Positions 11,860 to 21,662 are shown, counted from the first letter of the stretch. The stretch: 64,000 nucleotides of DNA from Panulirus ornatus (GCF_036320965.1 NC_092225.1:52186868-52250867), one strand, 5' to 3'. The notes: a model not told the origin generated them from the letters alone. A program made the numbers and translations.

Positions 11860-11919
11860 GGTGAGGCTGATAAGATTTTATGCACTCATGAGGGTCAGCT
11901 TGAACAAGATGATTCTCAG
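11860..11919 (+). CDS. ATXN10: Ataxin-10, small exon (20 codons, acidic linker)
   Basis: A 60-nt block lies between TTCTTTTCAG (acceptor AG 11858-11859) and a CAG|GTGGGC donor (11919/11920). It is open in phase 0, the phase in which the previous exon ends, and encodes GEADKILCTHEGQLEQDDSQ. An acidic, variable linker is expected at this place in ataxin-10, between two helical blocks. It has no strong family signature of its own; support comes from splice sites, phase and the neighbouring exon 262 nt downstream. Confidence 0.6.
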
Positions 11920-12181
11920 GTGGGCAAGAGGGAAATATCAGTTTAATTATAGAGTGTAGCCAAATGCTGAAACCTTTATTTGGTTGGTAATTACTTCATA
12001 AAATATTTTGAACCATAGCTCTACCACATCTTCATATTTACAATTCCAGGTGTATAAAATGAGAACATATGTACTCATCTAAATTTACAGGCTGAAATAT
12101 TTTAATTCTGTATATGAATTATCATAAAGCTAATTTTGTTAATACAGTGTTACAGAGGATAATTCTCTTTTTGGCATGTAG

Positions 12182-12281
12182 GTGTTGGTAAGACTTACAA
12201 ATTTTGTGTGCTCTGCTGCTGCATCTGATGCTTGGAGACATTTACTTCAGCAAGACTCCAGCCTTCTCATCACAAGTGTAT
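12182..12281 (+). CDS. ATXN10: Ataxin-10, exon before the C-terminal domain
   Basis: After the acceptor TGTAG (12180-12181) the phase-0 frame reads VLVRLTNFVCSAAASDAWRH then LLQQDSSLLITSV. This resembles the ataxin-10 helix pair in which a hydrophobic 'RLLDVLCEMT' type segment precedes the C-terminal domain. Two donors are phase-compatible with the next exon: T|GTAAGTATG at 12281/12282 (strong; exon ends in phase 1 and pairs with an acceptor at 27911), or AGT|GTATGT at 12277/12278 (phase 0; pairs with the acceptor at 27904). The stronger donor is used for the coordinates. Confidence 0.65.
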
Positions 12282-12439
12282 GTAAGTATGCTAAATCAAG
12301 ATCTTCCAATATATGAGTTACTATCAGCCCTCAACTTTCAGAATATTTTATCTCAAAAGATACTTGGAATTAATATGTACTATTCCAAGGGATAGGAGAC
12401 TATGAATTTTACTCACATATCTCCATGTCATAAGATGCA

Positions 12440-12486
12440 TTTAATGGGGTCAGGGGGCTGGAAACCTCCCTTCTTGTATTATCACA
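12440..12486 (+). repeat. Fragment of the LINE/SINE 5' head
   Basis: The phrase GGGGCTGGAAACCTCCC followed by TTCTTGTATTA matches the middle of the shared LINE/SINE 5' head. It sits directly before an old LINE 3'-end fragment. Confidence 0.4.
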
Positions 12487-12489
12487 TTC

Positions 12490-12818
12490 CAAAGACAGGA
12501 GAGAATGAGTAAGGAAAGGTTGATAAAGAGGATATATGTGTCAGAGTTGGAGGGAAAACGGAGAAGCAGGAGACCAAATGAGAGGTGGAAGGATAAAGTG
12601 AAAAAGATTTTGAGCAATCAGGGCCAGAACATACAAAAGGGTGAATGGTGCACATGAAATAGAGTGAACTGAAACGATGTGGAATACTTATGTCGGCATG
12701 CTGTCAATGGACTGAAACAAGGCGTGTGAAACATCTGGGATAAACCAAAGAAAGGTCTAAGGGGCCTGGATGTGGATAGGGAGCTGTGGTTTCGGTGCAA
12801 TACACTTGACAGCTAGCA
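12490..12818 (+). mobile_element. RTE-like LINE 3'-end fragment (old)
   Basis: Covers the C-terminal block (a frame-broken ERMSKERLIKRIYVSE then GRPNERWKDKVKKIL) and the early 3' UTR to ACAGCTAGCAAG. The 3' tail is absent. It lies 30 bp before a complete short element. Confidence 0.75.
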
Positions 12819-12847
12819 AGTATGAATATGTACATATGTATATATTT

Positions 12848-13087
12848 ATCCCTGGGGATAGGGGAGAAAGAATGCTTCCCACGTATTCCCTGCGTGTCGT
12901 AGAAGGCGACTAAAAGGGGAGGGAGCGGGTGGCTGGAAATCCTCCCCTCTCGTTTTTTTTTTAATTTTCCAAAAGCAGGAACAGAGAAGGGGGCCAGGTG
13001 AGGATATTCCCTCTAAGGCCCAGTCCTCTGTTCTTAACGCTACCTCGCTAATGCGGGAAATGGCGAACAGTATGAAAGAAATAAAAG
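12848..13087 (+). mobile_element. Short non-autonomous LINE derivative (SINE-like), copy 1
   Basis: A 240-bp element. It starts with ATCCCTGGGGATAGGGGAG, the same start as the LINE 5' UTR at 14467, and follows that UTR with gaps for about 185 bp. It ends with GCTACCTCGCTAATGCGGG, AAATGGCGAACAGTATGAAAG and A-rich sequence, a version of the LINE 3' tail. It has no coding capacity. By eye it differs from the copy at 59235-59475 at only about ten positions, so the family was recently active. TA-rich sequence lies on both sides. No tRNA, 5S or 7SL promoter is apparent, so it may be an internally deleted LINE and not a classic SINE. Confidence 0.85.
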
Positions 13088-13111
13088 TATATATTTATAT
13101 TTTTTTTTTTT

Positions 13112-14431
13112 TGCTTTGTCGCTGTCTCCCGCGTTTGCGAGGTAGCGCAAGGATACAGACGAAAGAAATGGCCCAACCCACCCCCATACACATGTATATA
13201 CATACACGTCCTCACACTCAAATATACATACCTACACAGCTTTCCATGGTTTACCCCAGACGCTTCACATGCCCTGATTCAATCCACTGACAGCACGTCA
13301 ACCCCGGTATAACACATCGATCCAATTCACTCTATTCCTTGCCCTCCTTTCACCCTCCTGCATGTTCAGGCCCCGATCACACAAAATCTTTTTCACTCCA
13401 TTTTTCCAACTCCAATTTGGTCTCCCACTTCTCCTCGTTCCCTCCACCTCCGACACATATATTCTCTTGGTCAATCTTTCCTCACTCATTCTCTCCATGT
13501 GCCCAAACCATTTCAAAACACCCTCTTCTGCTCTCTCAACCACGCTCTTTTTATTTCCACACATCTCTCTTACCCTTACGTTACTTACTCGATCAAACCA
13601 CCTCACACCACACATTGTCCTCAAACTTCTCATTTCCAGCACATCCATCCTCCTGCGCACAACTCTATCCATAGCCCACGCCTTGCAACCATACAAAATT
13701 GTTGGAACCACTATTCCTTCAAACATACCCATTTTTGCTTTCCGAGATAATGTTCTCGACTTCCACACATTCTTCAAGGCTCCCAGGATTTTCGCCCCCT
13801 CCCCCACCCTATGATCCACTTCCGCTTCCATGGTTCCATCCGCTGCCAGATCCACTCCCAGATATCTAAAACACTTTACTTCCTCTAGTTTTTCTCCATT
13901 CAAACTTACCTCCCAATTGACTTGACCCTCAACCCTACTGTACCTAATAACCTTGCTCTTATTCACATTTACTCTTAACTTTCTTCTTTCACACACTTTA
14001 CCAAACTCAGTCACCAGCTTCTGCAGTTTCTCACATAAATCAGCCACCAGCGCTGTATCATCAGCGAACAACAACTGACTCACTTCCCAAGCTCTCTCAT
14101 CCACAACAGACTTCATACTTGCCCCTCTTTCCAAAACTCTTGCATTCACCTCCCTAACAACCCCATCCATAAACAAATTAAACAACCATGGAGACATCAC
14201 ACACCCTTGCCGCAAACCTACATTCACTGAGAACCAATCACTTTCCTCTCTTCCTACACGTACACATGCCTTACAACCTCGATAAAAACTTTTCACTGCT
14301 TCTAACAACTTGCCTCCCACACCATATATTCTTAATACCTTCCACAGAGCATCTCTATCAACTCTATCATATGCCTTCTCCAGATCCATAAATGCTACAT
14401 ACAAATCCATTTGCTTTCTAAGTATTTCTCA
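13112..14431 (-). mobile_element. RTE-like LINE, group A, 5'-truncated
   Basis: Minus-strand copy with poly-A (13101-13112 as T), GC-rich tail, short group A 3' UTR, the C-terminal block and most of the RT. The 5' break lies in the codons for CEKYLEKQMD, upstream of motif A, at about 14431. The reading frame is described separately. The group A markers are all present (VDHRVGE, SMKSV, CDRGL and the TGA stop). Confidence 0.93.
13298..14410 (-). pseudogene. LINE reverse transcriptase, C-terminal 370 codons
   Basis: The frame is open from just before RT motif A to the group A stop. Visible are motif A (FMDLEKAYDRVD), motif B (GLRQGCVMSPWLF), the catalytic FADD box (LLFADDTALVAD), VNVNKSKVI and [12 protein letters not shown]. 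The RTE-type C-terminal block follows, with WFGHMERMSEERLTKRIY and GRPNWSWKNGVKKIL. In this clade the enzyme copies LINE RNA into DNA at a nicked target. The copy cannot be autonomous because the endonuclease and the RT fingers are missing, but no frameshift has accumulated, which points to youth. Confidence 0.9.
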
Positions 14432-14433
14432 AA

Positions 14434-14465
14434 TACCTCGCAAACGCGGGAGACAGCGACAAAGC
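14434..14465 (+). repeat. Solo 32-bp LINE 3' tail abutting a LINE 5' head
   Basis: TACCTCGCAAACGCGGGAGA followed by CAGCGACAAAG is the terminal GC-rich block of the LINE, here in + orientation and without any upstream LINE sequence. Two bases later the 5' head of the full-length + strand copy starts (14467). Confidence 0.8.
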
Positions 14466-14662
14466 TATCCCTGGGGATAGGGGAGAAAGAATACTTCCCA
14501 CACATTCCTCACGTGTCGTAGAAGGCGACTAAAGGGGACGGGAGCAGGCTCGCCAGAAACCCTCCCCTCCTTGTATTTTAACTTTCTAAAAAGGGAAACA
14601 GAAGAAGGAGTCACGCGAGGAGTGCTCATCCTCCTCGAAGGCTCAGACTGGGGTGTCTAAAT

Positions 14663-15211
14663 GTGTGTGGATGTAACCAAGATGAGAAAAAAGGAGAGAT
14701 AGGTAGTATGTTTGAGGAAAGGAATCTGGATGTTTTGGCTCTGAGTGAAACGAAGCTCAAGGGTAAAGGGGAAGAGTGGTTTGGGAATGTCTTGAGAGTA
14801 AAGTCAGGGGTTAGTGAGAGGACAAGAGCAAGGGAAGGAGTAGCACTACTCCTGAATCAGGAGTTGTGGGAGTATGTGATAGAGTGTAAGAAAGTAAACT
14901 CTAGATTGATATGGGTAAAACTGAAAGTTGATGGAGAGAGATGGGTGATTATTGGTGCATATGCACCTGGGCATGAGAAGAAAGATCATGAGAGGCAAGT
15001 GTTTTGGGAGCAGCTGAATGAGTGTGTTAGTGGTTTTGATGCACGAGACCGGGTTATAGTGATGGGTGATTTGAATGCAAAGGTGAGTAATGTGGCAGTT
15101 AAGGGAATAATTGGTATACATGGAGTGTTCAGTGTTGTAAATGGAAATGGTGAAGAGCTTGTAGATTTATGTGCTGAAAAAGGACTGGTGATTACCTGGT
15201 TTAAAAAGTGA
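14663..15211 (+). pseudogene. LINE APE-type endonuclease domain (broken)
   Basis: The frame covers most of an apurinic-endonuclease-like domain that nicks target DNA to prime reverse transcription. Catalytic motifs are visible: the asparagine in LGCLNVCGCN just upstream (14650-14680), SETK (residues 28-31 of this frame), GAYAPGHE (98-105) and GDLNAK (135-140). The domain continues after an in-frame TGA (TTTAAAAAGTGA) in the 15263-15715 frame, which carries LDYVLID and the SDH motif (ISDHYLVEAKV). No in-frame ATG precedes the catalytic asparagine in any copy examined. The first in-frame ATG is in GSMFEER, so the start codon is uncertain. Confidence 0.88.
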
Positions 15212-15262
15212 GATATACATAAGTATACTTATGTAAGTAGGAGAGATGGCCAGAGAGCGTTA

Positions 15263-15989
15263 TTGGATTACGTGTTAATTGATAGACACACGAAAGAGAG
15301 ACTTTTGGATGTTAATGTGCTGAGAGGTGCAATTGGAGGAATTTCTGATCATTATCTTGTGGAGGCGAAGGTGAAGATTTGTAGAGGTTTTCAGAAAAGA
15401 AGAGAGAATGTTGGGGTGAAGAGAGTGGTGAGAGTAAGTGAGCTTGGGAAGGAGACTTATGTGAGGAAGTACCAGGAGAGACTGAGTACAGAATGGAAAA
15501 AGGTGAGAACAAAGGAGGTAAGCGGAGTGGGGGAGGAATGGGATGTATTTAGGGAAGCAGTGATGGCTTGCGCAAAAGATGCTTGTGGCATGAGAAGCGT
15601 GGGAGGTGGGTTGATTAGAAAAGGTAGAGAGTGGTGGGATAAAGAAGTAAGATTATTAGCGAAAGAGAAGAGAGAGGTATTTGGACAAATTTTGCAGGAA
15701 AAAAAAGGCAAATGAGTGGGAGAGGTATAAAAGAAAGAAGCAGGAGGTCAAGAGAAAGGTGCAAGATGTGAAAAAGAGGGCAAATGAGAGTTGGGGTGAG
15801 AGAGTATCATTAAATTTCAGGGAGAATAAAAAGATGTTTTGGAAGGAGGCAAATAAAGTGCGTAAGACAAGGGAGCAAATGGGAACTTCAGTGAAGGGGG
15901 CTAATGGGGAGGCGATAACAAGTAGTGGTGATGTGAGAAGGAGATGGAGTGAGTATTTTGATGGAGTGAGTATTTTGAAGGTTTGTTGA
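15263..15989 (+). pseudogene. LINE endonuclease end and linker (frameshifted)
   Basis: Two overlapping frames (15263-15715 and 15681-15989) carry the end of the endonuclease with its SDH motif, then the basic linker (KRKKQEVKRKVQDVKKRANE) and ENKKMFWKEANKVRKTRE before the RT. The frame change happens in an expanded A-run at about 15700. The second frame ends in a 20-bp tandem duplication of GAGTGAGTATTTTGATG-type sequence. Confidence 0.8.
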
Positions 15990-16239
15990 ATGTGTTTGAT
16001 GATAGAATGGCAGATATAGGATGTTTTGGTCCAGGTGGTGTGCAAAGTGAGAGGGTTAGGGAAAATGATTTGGTAAATAGAGAAGAGGTAGTAAAAGCTT
16101 TACGGAAGATGAAAGCCGGCAAGGCAGCAGGTTTGGATGGTATTGCAGTGGAATTTATTAAAAAAGGGGGTGACTGTATTGTTGACTGGTTGGTAAGGTT
16201 ATTTAATGTATGTATGATTCATGGTGAGGTGCCTGAGGA

Positions 16240-17244
16240 TTGGCGGAATGCTTGCATAGTGCCATTGTACAAAGCTCAAATTACAGAGGTATAAGTTTGT
16301 TGAGTATTCCTGGTAAATTATATGGGAGGGTATTGATTGAGAGGGTGAAGGTATGTAAAGAGCATCAGATTGGGGAAGAGCAGTGTGGTTTCAGAAGTGG
16401 TAGAGGATGTGTGGATCAGGTGTTTGCTTTGAAGAATGTATGTGAGAAATACTTAGAAAAAAAAATGGATTTGTATGTAGTGTTTATGGATCTGGAGAAG
16501 GCATATGATAGAGTTGATAGAGATGCTCTGTGGAAGGTTTTAAGAATATATGGTGTGGGAGGCAAGTTGTTAGAAGCAGTGAAAAGTTTTTATCAAGGAT
16601 GTAAGGCATGTGTACGTGTAGGAAGAGAGGAAAGTGATTGGTTCTCAGTGAATGTAGGTTTGCGGCAGGGGTGTGTGATGTCTCCATGGTTGTTTAATTT
16701 GTTTATGGATGGGGTTGTTAGGGAGGTGAATGCAACAGTTTTGGAAAGAGGGGCAAGTATGCAGTCTGTTGTGGATGAGAGAGCTTGGGAAGTGAGTCAG
16801 TTGTTGTTCGCTGATGATACAGCGCTGGTGGCTGATTCATGTAAGAAACTGCAGAAGCTGGTGACTGAGTTTGGTAAAGTGTGTGAAAGAAGAAAGTTAA
16901 GAGTAAATGTGAGTAAGAGCAAGGTTATTAGGTACAGTAGGGTTGAGGGTCAAGTCAATTGGGAGGTAAGTTTGAATGGAGAAAAACTGGAGGAAGTAAA
17001 GTGTTTTAGATATCTGGGAGTGGATCTGGCAGTGGATGGAACCATGGAAGCGGAAGTGAATCATAGGGTGGGGGAGGGGGCGAAAATTCTGGGAGCCATG
17101 AAGAATGTGTGGAAGTCGAGAACATTATCTCGGAAAGCAAAAATGGGTATGTTTGAAGGAATAGTGGTTCCATCAATGTTGTATGGTTGCGAGGCGTGGG
17201 CTATGATAGAGTTGTGCGCAGGAGGGTGGATGTGCTGGAAATGA
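16240..17244 (+). pseudogene. LINE reverse transcriptase core (broken copy)
   Basis: After the 22-bp deletion the frame reads NYRGISLLSIPGKLYGRVLI, GFRSGRGCVDQVFALKNVCE, motif A FMDLEKAYDRVD, motif B GLRQGCVMSPWLFNLF and FADDTALVADS, and so has all the palm motifs. A missing G near 17206 shifts it after CEAWAM; the C-terminal block continues in the frame 17187-17609 with WFGHMERMSEERFTKRIY and ends RRAVNGLNQGM. The latter is the full-length C-terminus that group A copies lack. Confidence 0.9.
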
Positions 17245-18097
17245 GATGTTTGAGGACAATATGTGGTGTGAGGTGGTATGGTCGAGTAAGTAATTTAAGG
17301 GTAAGAGAGGTGTGTGGAAATAAAAAGAGTGTGGTTGAGAGAGCAGAAGAGGGTGTTTTGAAATGGTTTGGTCACATGGAGAGAATGAGTGAGGAAAGAT
17401 TTACCAAGAGGATATATGTGTCAGAGGTGGAGGGAACGAGGAGAAGTGGGAGACCAAATTGGAGGTGGAAAGATGGAGTGAAAAAGATTTTGAGTGATCG
17501 GGGCCTGAACATGCAGGAGGGTGAAAGGCGTGCAAGGAATAGAGTGAATTGCAATGATGTGGTATACCGGGGTCGACGTGCTGTCAATGGATTGAACCAG
17601 GGCATGTGAAGCGCCTGGGGTAAACCATGGAAAGTTTTGTGGGGCCTGGATGTGGAAAAGGAGCTATGGTTTCGGTGCATTATTACATGACAGCTAGAGA
17701 CTGAGTGTGAACGAATGGGGCCTTTGGTGTCTTTTCCTAGCGCTACCTCGCACACATGAGGGGGGAGGGGGTTGTTATTCCATGTGTGGCAAGGTGACGA
17801 TGGGAACAAATAAAGGCAGACAGTATGAATTATGTACATGTGTATATATGTATATGTCTGTGTGTGTATATATATGTGTACATTGAGATGTATAGGTATG
17901 TATATTTGTGTGTGTGGACGTGTATGTATATGCATGTGTATGTGGGCGGGTTGGGCCATTCTTTCGTCTGTTTCCTTGCGCTACCTCGCTAACGCGGGAG
18001 ACAGCGACAAAGCAAAATAAATAAATATATATGTGTGTGTGTGTATATATTGATATGCATATGTATGTATATGGGCATTTATGTATATATGTATATG

Positions 18098-18101
<4 letters not shown>

Positions 18102-18163
<62 letters not shown>
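18102..18163. repeat. (TA)n microsatellite
   Basis: About 62 bp of pure TA. It ends ATACATA directly against the 5' break of the next LINE copy. Confidence 0.97.
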
Positions 18164-18167
<4 letters not shown>

Positions 18168-19262
18168 CTGGTGACTGAGTTTGGTAAAGTGTGTAAAAGA
18201 AGAAACTTAGGAGTAAATGTGAATAAGAGCAGGGTTATTAGGTACAGTAGGGTTGAGGGTCAAGTCAACTGGGAGGTAAGTTTGAATGGAGAAAAACTGG
18301 AGGAAGTAAAGTGTTTTAGATATCTGGGAGTGGATCTAGCAGCAGATGGAACCATGGAAGCGGAAGTGAATCATAGGGTGGGGGAGGGGGCAAAAATCCT
18401 GGGAGCCTTGAAGAATGTGTGGAAGTCGAGAACATTATCTCCGAAAAGAAAAATGGGTATGTTTGAAGGAATAGTGGTTCCAACAATGTTGTATGGTTGC
18501 GAGGCGTGGGCTATGGATAGAGTTGTGCGGAGGAGGGTGGATGTGCTGGAAATGAGATGTTTGAGTGGAAATAAAAAGAGCGTGGGTGAGAGAGCAGAAG
18601 AGGGTGTTTTGAAATGGTTTGGGCACATGGAGAGAATGAGTGAGGAAAGACTGACCAAGAGGATATATGTGTCGGAGGTGGAGGGAACGAGGAGAAGTGG
18701 GAGACCAAATTGGAGGTGGAAAGATGGAGTGAAAAAGATTTTGAGTGATCGGGGCCTGGACATGCAGGAGGGTGAAAAGCGGGCAAGGAATAGAGTGAAT
18801 TGGATCGATGTGGTAGACTGGGGTAAACGTACTGTCAATGGATTGAATCAGGGCATGTGAAGCGTCTGGGGTAAACCATGGAAAGTTCTGTGGGGCCTGG
18901 ATGTGGAAAGGGAGCTGTGGTTTCGGGCATTATTATATGACAGCTAGAGACTGAGTGTGAACGAATGGGGCCTTTGTTGTCTTTTCGTAGCACTAACTCG
19001 CACACATGAGGGGGGAGGGGGATGTTATTCCATGTGTGGCGAGGTGGCGATGGGAATGAATTTAGGCAGTGTGAATTGTGTGCATGTGTATATATGTATG
19101 TGTCTGTGTGTGTATATATATGTGTACATTGAGATGTATGGGTATGTATATTTGCGTGTGTGGACGTGTATGTATATACATGTGTATGGGGGTGGGTTGG
19201 GCCATTTCTTTCGTCTGTTTACTTGCGCTACCTCGCAAACGCGGGAAACAGCGACAAAGCAA
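18168..19262 (+). mobile_element. RTE-like LINE, group B, 5'-truncated
   Basis: Begins right after the TA tract at codons for LVTEFGKVC and runs to the end of the long 3' UTR and GC-rich tail. The frame stays open to 18860 and ends VNGLNQGM. It has lost 63 nt in frame: RCL is followed directly by SGNKKSV, removing the segment RTICGVRWFDRVSN to REMC. The markers VNHRVGE and LSDRGL, together with the long UTR, make it group B. Confidence 0.9.
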
Positions 19263-19311
19263 AATAAATATATATATATATATATATATAATTTTTTTTT
19301 TTTTTTTTTTT
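19263..19311. repeat. (TA)n and poly-T between two convergent LINE tails
   Basis: TA repeats to 19291, then 20 or so T. The + strand copy ends here with its tail and the next, minus-strand copy also ends here with its tail, so the two 3' ends face each other. Confidence 0.9.
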
Positions 19312-21596
19312 TATACTTTGTCGCTGTCTCCCGCGTTTGCAAGGTAGCGCAAGGAAACAGACGAAAGAAATGGCCCAACCCCCCCCATACACATGTATAT
19401 ACATACGTCCACACACGCAAATATACATACCTACACAGCTTTCCATGGTTTACCCCAGACGCTTCACATGCCTTGATTCAATCCACTGACAGCACGTCAA
19501 CCCCGGTATACCACATCGCTCCAATTCACTCTATTCCTTGCCCTCCTTTCACCCTCCTGCATGTTCAGGCCCCGATCACACAAAATCTTTTTCACTCCAT
19601 CTTTCCACCTCCAATTTGGTCTCCCTCTTCTCCTTGCTCCCTCCACCTCCGACACATATATCCTCTTGGTCAATCTTTCCTCACTCATCCTCTCCATGTG
19701 CCCAAACCACTTCAAAACACCCTCTTCTGCTCTCTCAACCACGCTCTTTTTATTTCTACACATCTCTCTTACCCTTACGTTACTCACTCGATCAAACCAC
19801 CTCACACCACACATTGTCCTCAAACATCTCATTTCCAGCACATCCATCCTCCTGCGCACAACTATATCCATAGCCCACGCCTCGCAACCATACAACATTG
19901 TTGGAACCACTATTCCTTCAAACATACCCATTTTTGCTTTCCGAGATAATGTTCTCGACTTCCACACATTCTTCAAGACCCCCAGAATTTTCACCCACTC
20001 CCCCACCCTATGATCCACTTCCGCTTCCATGGTTCCATCCGCTGCCAGATCCACTCCCAGATATCTAAAACACTTCACTTCCTCCAGTTTTTCTCCATTC
20101 AAACTCACCTCCCAATTGACTTGACCCTCAACCCTACTGTACCTAATAACCTTGCTCTTATTCACATTTACTCTTAACTTTCTTCTTCCACACACTTTAC
20201 CAAACTCAGTCACCAGCTTCTGCAGTTTCTCACATGAATCAGCCACCAGCGCTGTATCATCAGCGAACAACAACCGACTCACTTCCCAAGCTCTCTCATC
20301 CCCAACAGACTTCATACTTGCCCCTCTTTCCAAAACTCTTGCATTTACCTCCCTAACAACCCCATCCATAAACAAATTAAACAACCATGGAGACATCACA
20401 CACCCCTGCCGCAAACCTACATTCACTGAGAACCAATCACTTTCCTCTCTTCCTACACGTACACATGCCTTACATCCTCGATAAAAACTTTTCACTGCTT
20501 CTAACAACTTTCCTCCCACACCATATATTCTTAATACCTTCCACAGAGCATCTCTATCAACTCTATCATATGCCTTCTCGAGATCCATAAATGCTACATA
20601 CAAATCCATTTGCTTTTCTAAGTATTTCTCACATACATTCTTCAAAGCAAACACCTGATCCACACATCCTCTACCACTTCTGAAACCACACTGCTCTTTC
20701 CCAATCTGATGCTCTGTACATGCCTTCACCCTCTCAATCAATACCCTCCCATATAATTTACCAGGAATACTCAACAAACTTATACCTCTGTAATTTGAGC
20801 ACTCACTCTTATCCCCTTTGCCTTTGTACAATGGCACTATGCACGCATTCCGCCAATCCTCAGGCACCTCACCATGAGTCATACATACATTAAATAACCT
20901 TACCAACCAGTCAACAATACAGTCACCCCCTTTTTTAATAAATTCCACTGCAATACCATCCAAACCTGCTGCCTTGCCGGCTTTCATCTTCCGCAAAGCT
21001 TTCACTACCTCTTCTCTGTTTACCAAATCATTTTCCCTAACCCTCTCACTTTGCACACCACCTCGACCAAAACACCCTATATCTGCCACTCTATCATCAA
21101 ACACATTCAACAAACCTTCAAAATACTCACTCCATCTCCTTCTCACATCACCACTACTTGTTATCACCTCCCCATTTGCGCCCTTCACTGAAGTTCCCAT
21201 TTGCTCCCTTGTCTTACGCACTTTATTTACCTCCTTCCAGAACATCTTTTTATTCTCCCTAAAATTTAATGATACTCTCTCACCCCAACTCTCATTTGCC
21301 CTTTTTTTCACCTCTTGCACCTTTCTCTTGACCTCCTGTCTCTTTCTTTTATACATCTCCCACTCAATTGCATTTTTTCCCTGCAAAAATCGTCCGAATG
21401 CCTCTTTCTTCTCTTTCACTAATACTCTTACTTCTTCATCCCACCACTCACTACCCTTTCTAATCAACCCACCTCCCACTCTTCTCATGCCACAAGCATC
21501 TTTTGCGCAATCCATCACTGATTCCCTAAATACATCCCATTCCTCCCCTACTCCCCTTGCTTCCATTGTTCTCACCTTTTTCCATTCTGTACTCAG

Positions 21597-21600
<4 letters not shown>
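19312..21600 (-). mobile_element. RTE-like LINE, group A, long young copy
   Basis: Minus-strand copy with GC-rich tail (19320-19350), short 3' UTR and an uninterrupted frame back to 21575. It is cut at about 21600 in the linker after the endonuclease (codons for RLSTEWKKVRT), where a TA tract begins. It carries all group A markers. Because it is open through the entire RT it is the best template in the window for the protein of this family. Confidence 0.95.
19497..21575 (-). CDS. LINE reverse transcriptase, open 692-codon frame
   Basis: The frame begins within the ORF because the copy is truncated, so the first Met is not the natural start. Residues 1-130 are the basic linker (RQEVKRKVQEVKKRAN at about 80-93; FWKEVNKVRKTRE at 112-124). 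The RT fingers carry AGLDGIAVEFIKKGGD (203-218) and NYRGISLLSIPGKLYG (261-276). Motif A is FMDLEKAYDRVD (329-340), motif B GLRQGCVMSPWLFNLF (387-402) and motif C FADD (437-440), followed by NVNKSKVI and [12 protein letters not shown]. The C-terminal third has YGCEAWAMD, WFGHMERM and GRPNWRWKDG, a block typical of RTE-clade proteins. It ends VVYRG at a TGA that removes the last 11 residues found in group B. The endonuclease is absent, so the copy is not autonomous. Confidence 0.9.
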   Translation of the reverse strand: MRTMEARGVGEEWDVFRESVMDCAKDACGMRRVGGGLIRKGSEWWDEEVRVLVKEKKEAFGRFLQGKNAIEWEMYKRKRQEVKRKVQEVKKRANESWGERVSLNFRENKKMFWKEVNKVRKTREQMGTSVKGANGEVITSSGDVRRRWSEYFEGLLNVFDDRVADIGCFGRGGVQSERVRENDLVNREEVVKALRKMKAGKAAGLDGIAVEFIKKGGDCIVDWLVRLFNVCMTHGEVPEDWRNACIVPLYKGKGDKSECSNYRGISLLSIPGKLYGRVLIERVKACTEHQIGKEQCGFRSGRGCVDQVFALKNVCEKYLEKQMDLYVAFMDLEKAYDRVDRDALWKVLRIYGVGGKLLEAVKSFYRGCKACVRVGREESDWFSVNVGLRQGCVMSPWLFNLFMDGVVREVNARVLERGASMKSVGDERAWEVSRLLFADDTALVADSCEKLQKLVTEFGKVCGRRKLRVNVNKSKVIRYSRVEGQVNWEVSLNGEKLEEVKCFRYLGVDLAADGTMEAEVDHRVGEWVKILGVLKNVWKSRTLSRKAKMGMFEGIVVPTMLYGCEAWAMDIVVRRRMDVLEMRCLRTMCGVRWFDRVSNVRVREMCRNKKSVVERAEEGVLKWFGHMERMSEERLTKRIYVSEVEGARRRGRPNWRWKDGVKKILCDRGLNMQEGERRARNRVNWSDVVYRG

Positions 21601-21604
<4 letters not shown>

Positions 21605-21653
<49 letters not shown>
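21605..21653. repeat. (TA)n microsatellite
   Basis: About 49 bp of TA at the 5' break of the minus-strand group A copy. Confidence 0.97.
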
Positions 21654-21655
<2 letters not shown>

Positions 21656-21662
21656 ATTCTAT

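Larger units (their letters stand above)
14467..18019 (+). mobile_element. RTE-like LINE, group B, full-length copy
   Basis: The only young copy here with both ends: 5' head (ATCCCTGGGGATAGGGGAG), about 170 bp of 5' UTR, the whole ORF region, the long group B 3' UTR and the terminal GCGGGAGACAGCGACAAAG plus AAATAAATA. The ORF is inactivated by at least five lesions: a TGA in the endonuclease (15209-15211), a +A in an A-run near 15703, a 20-bp tandem duplication near 15953-15980, a 22-bp deletion near 16271, and a single-base deletion near 17206. The GC-rich tail is followed by TA-rich DNA. Length is about 3.55 kb, in the range of RTE elements. Confidence 0.93.
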
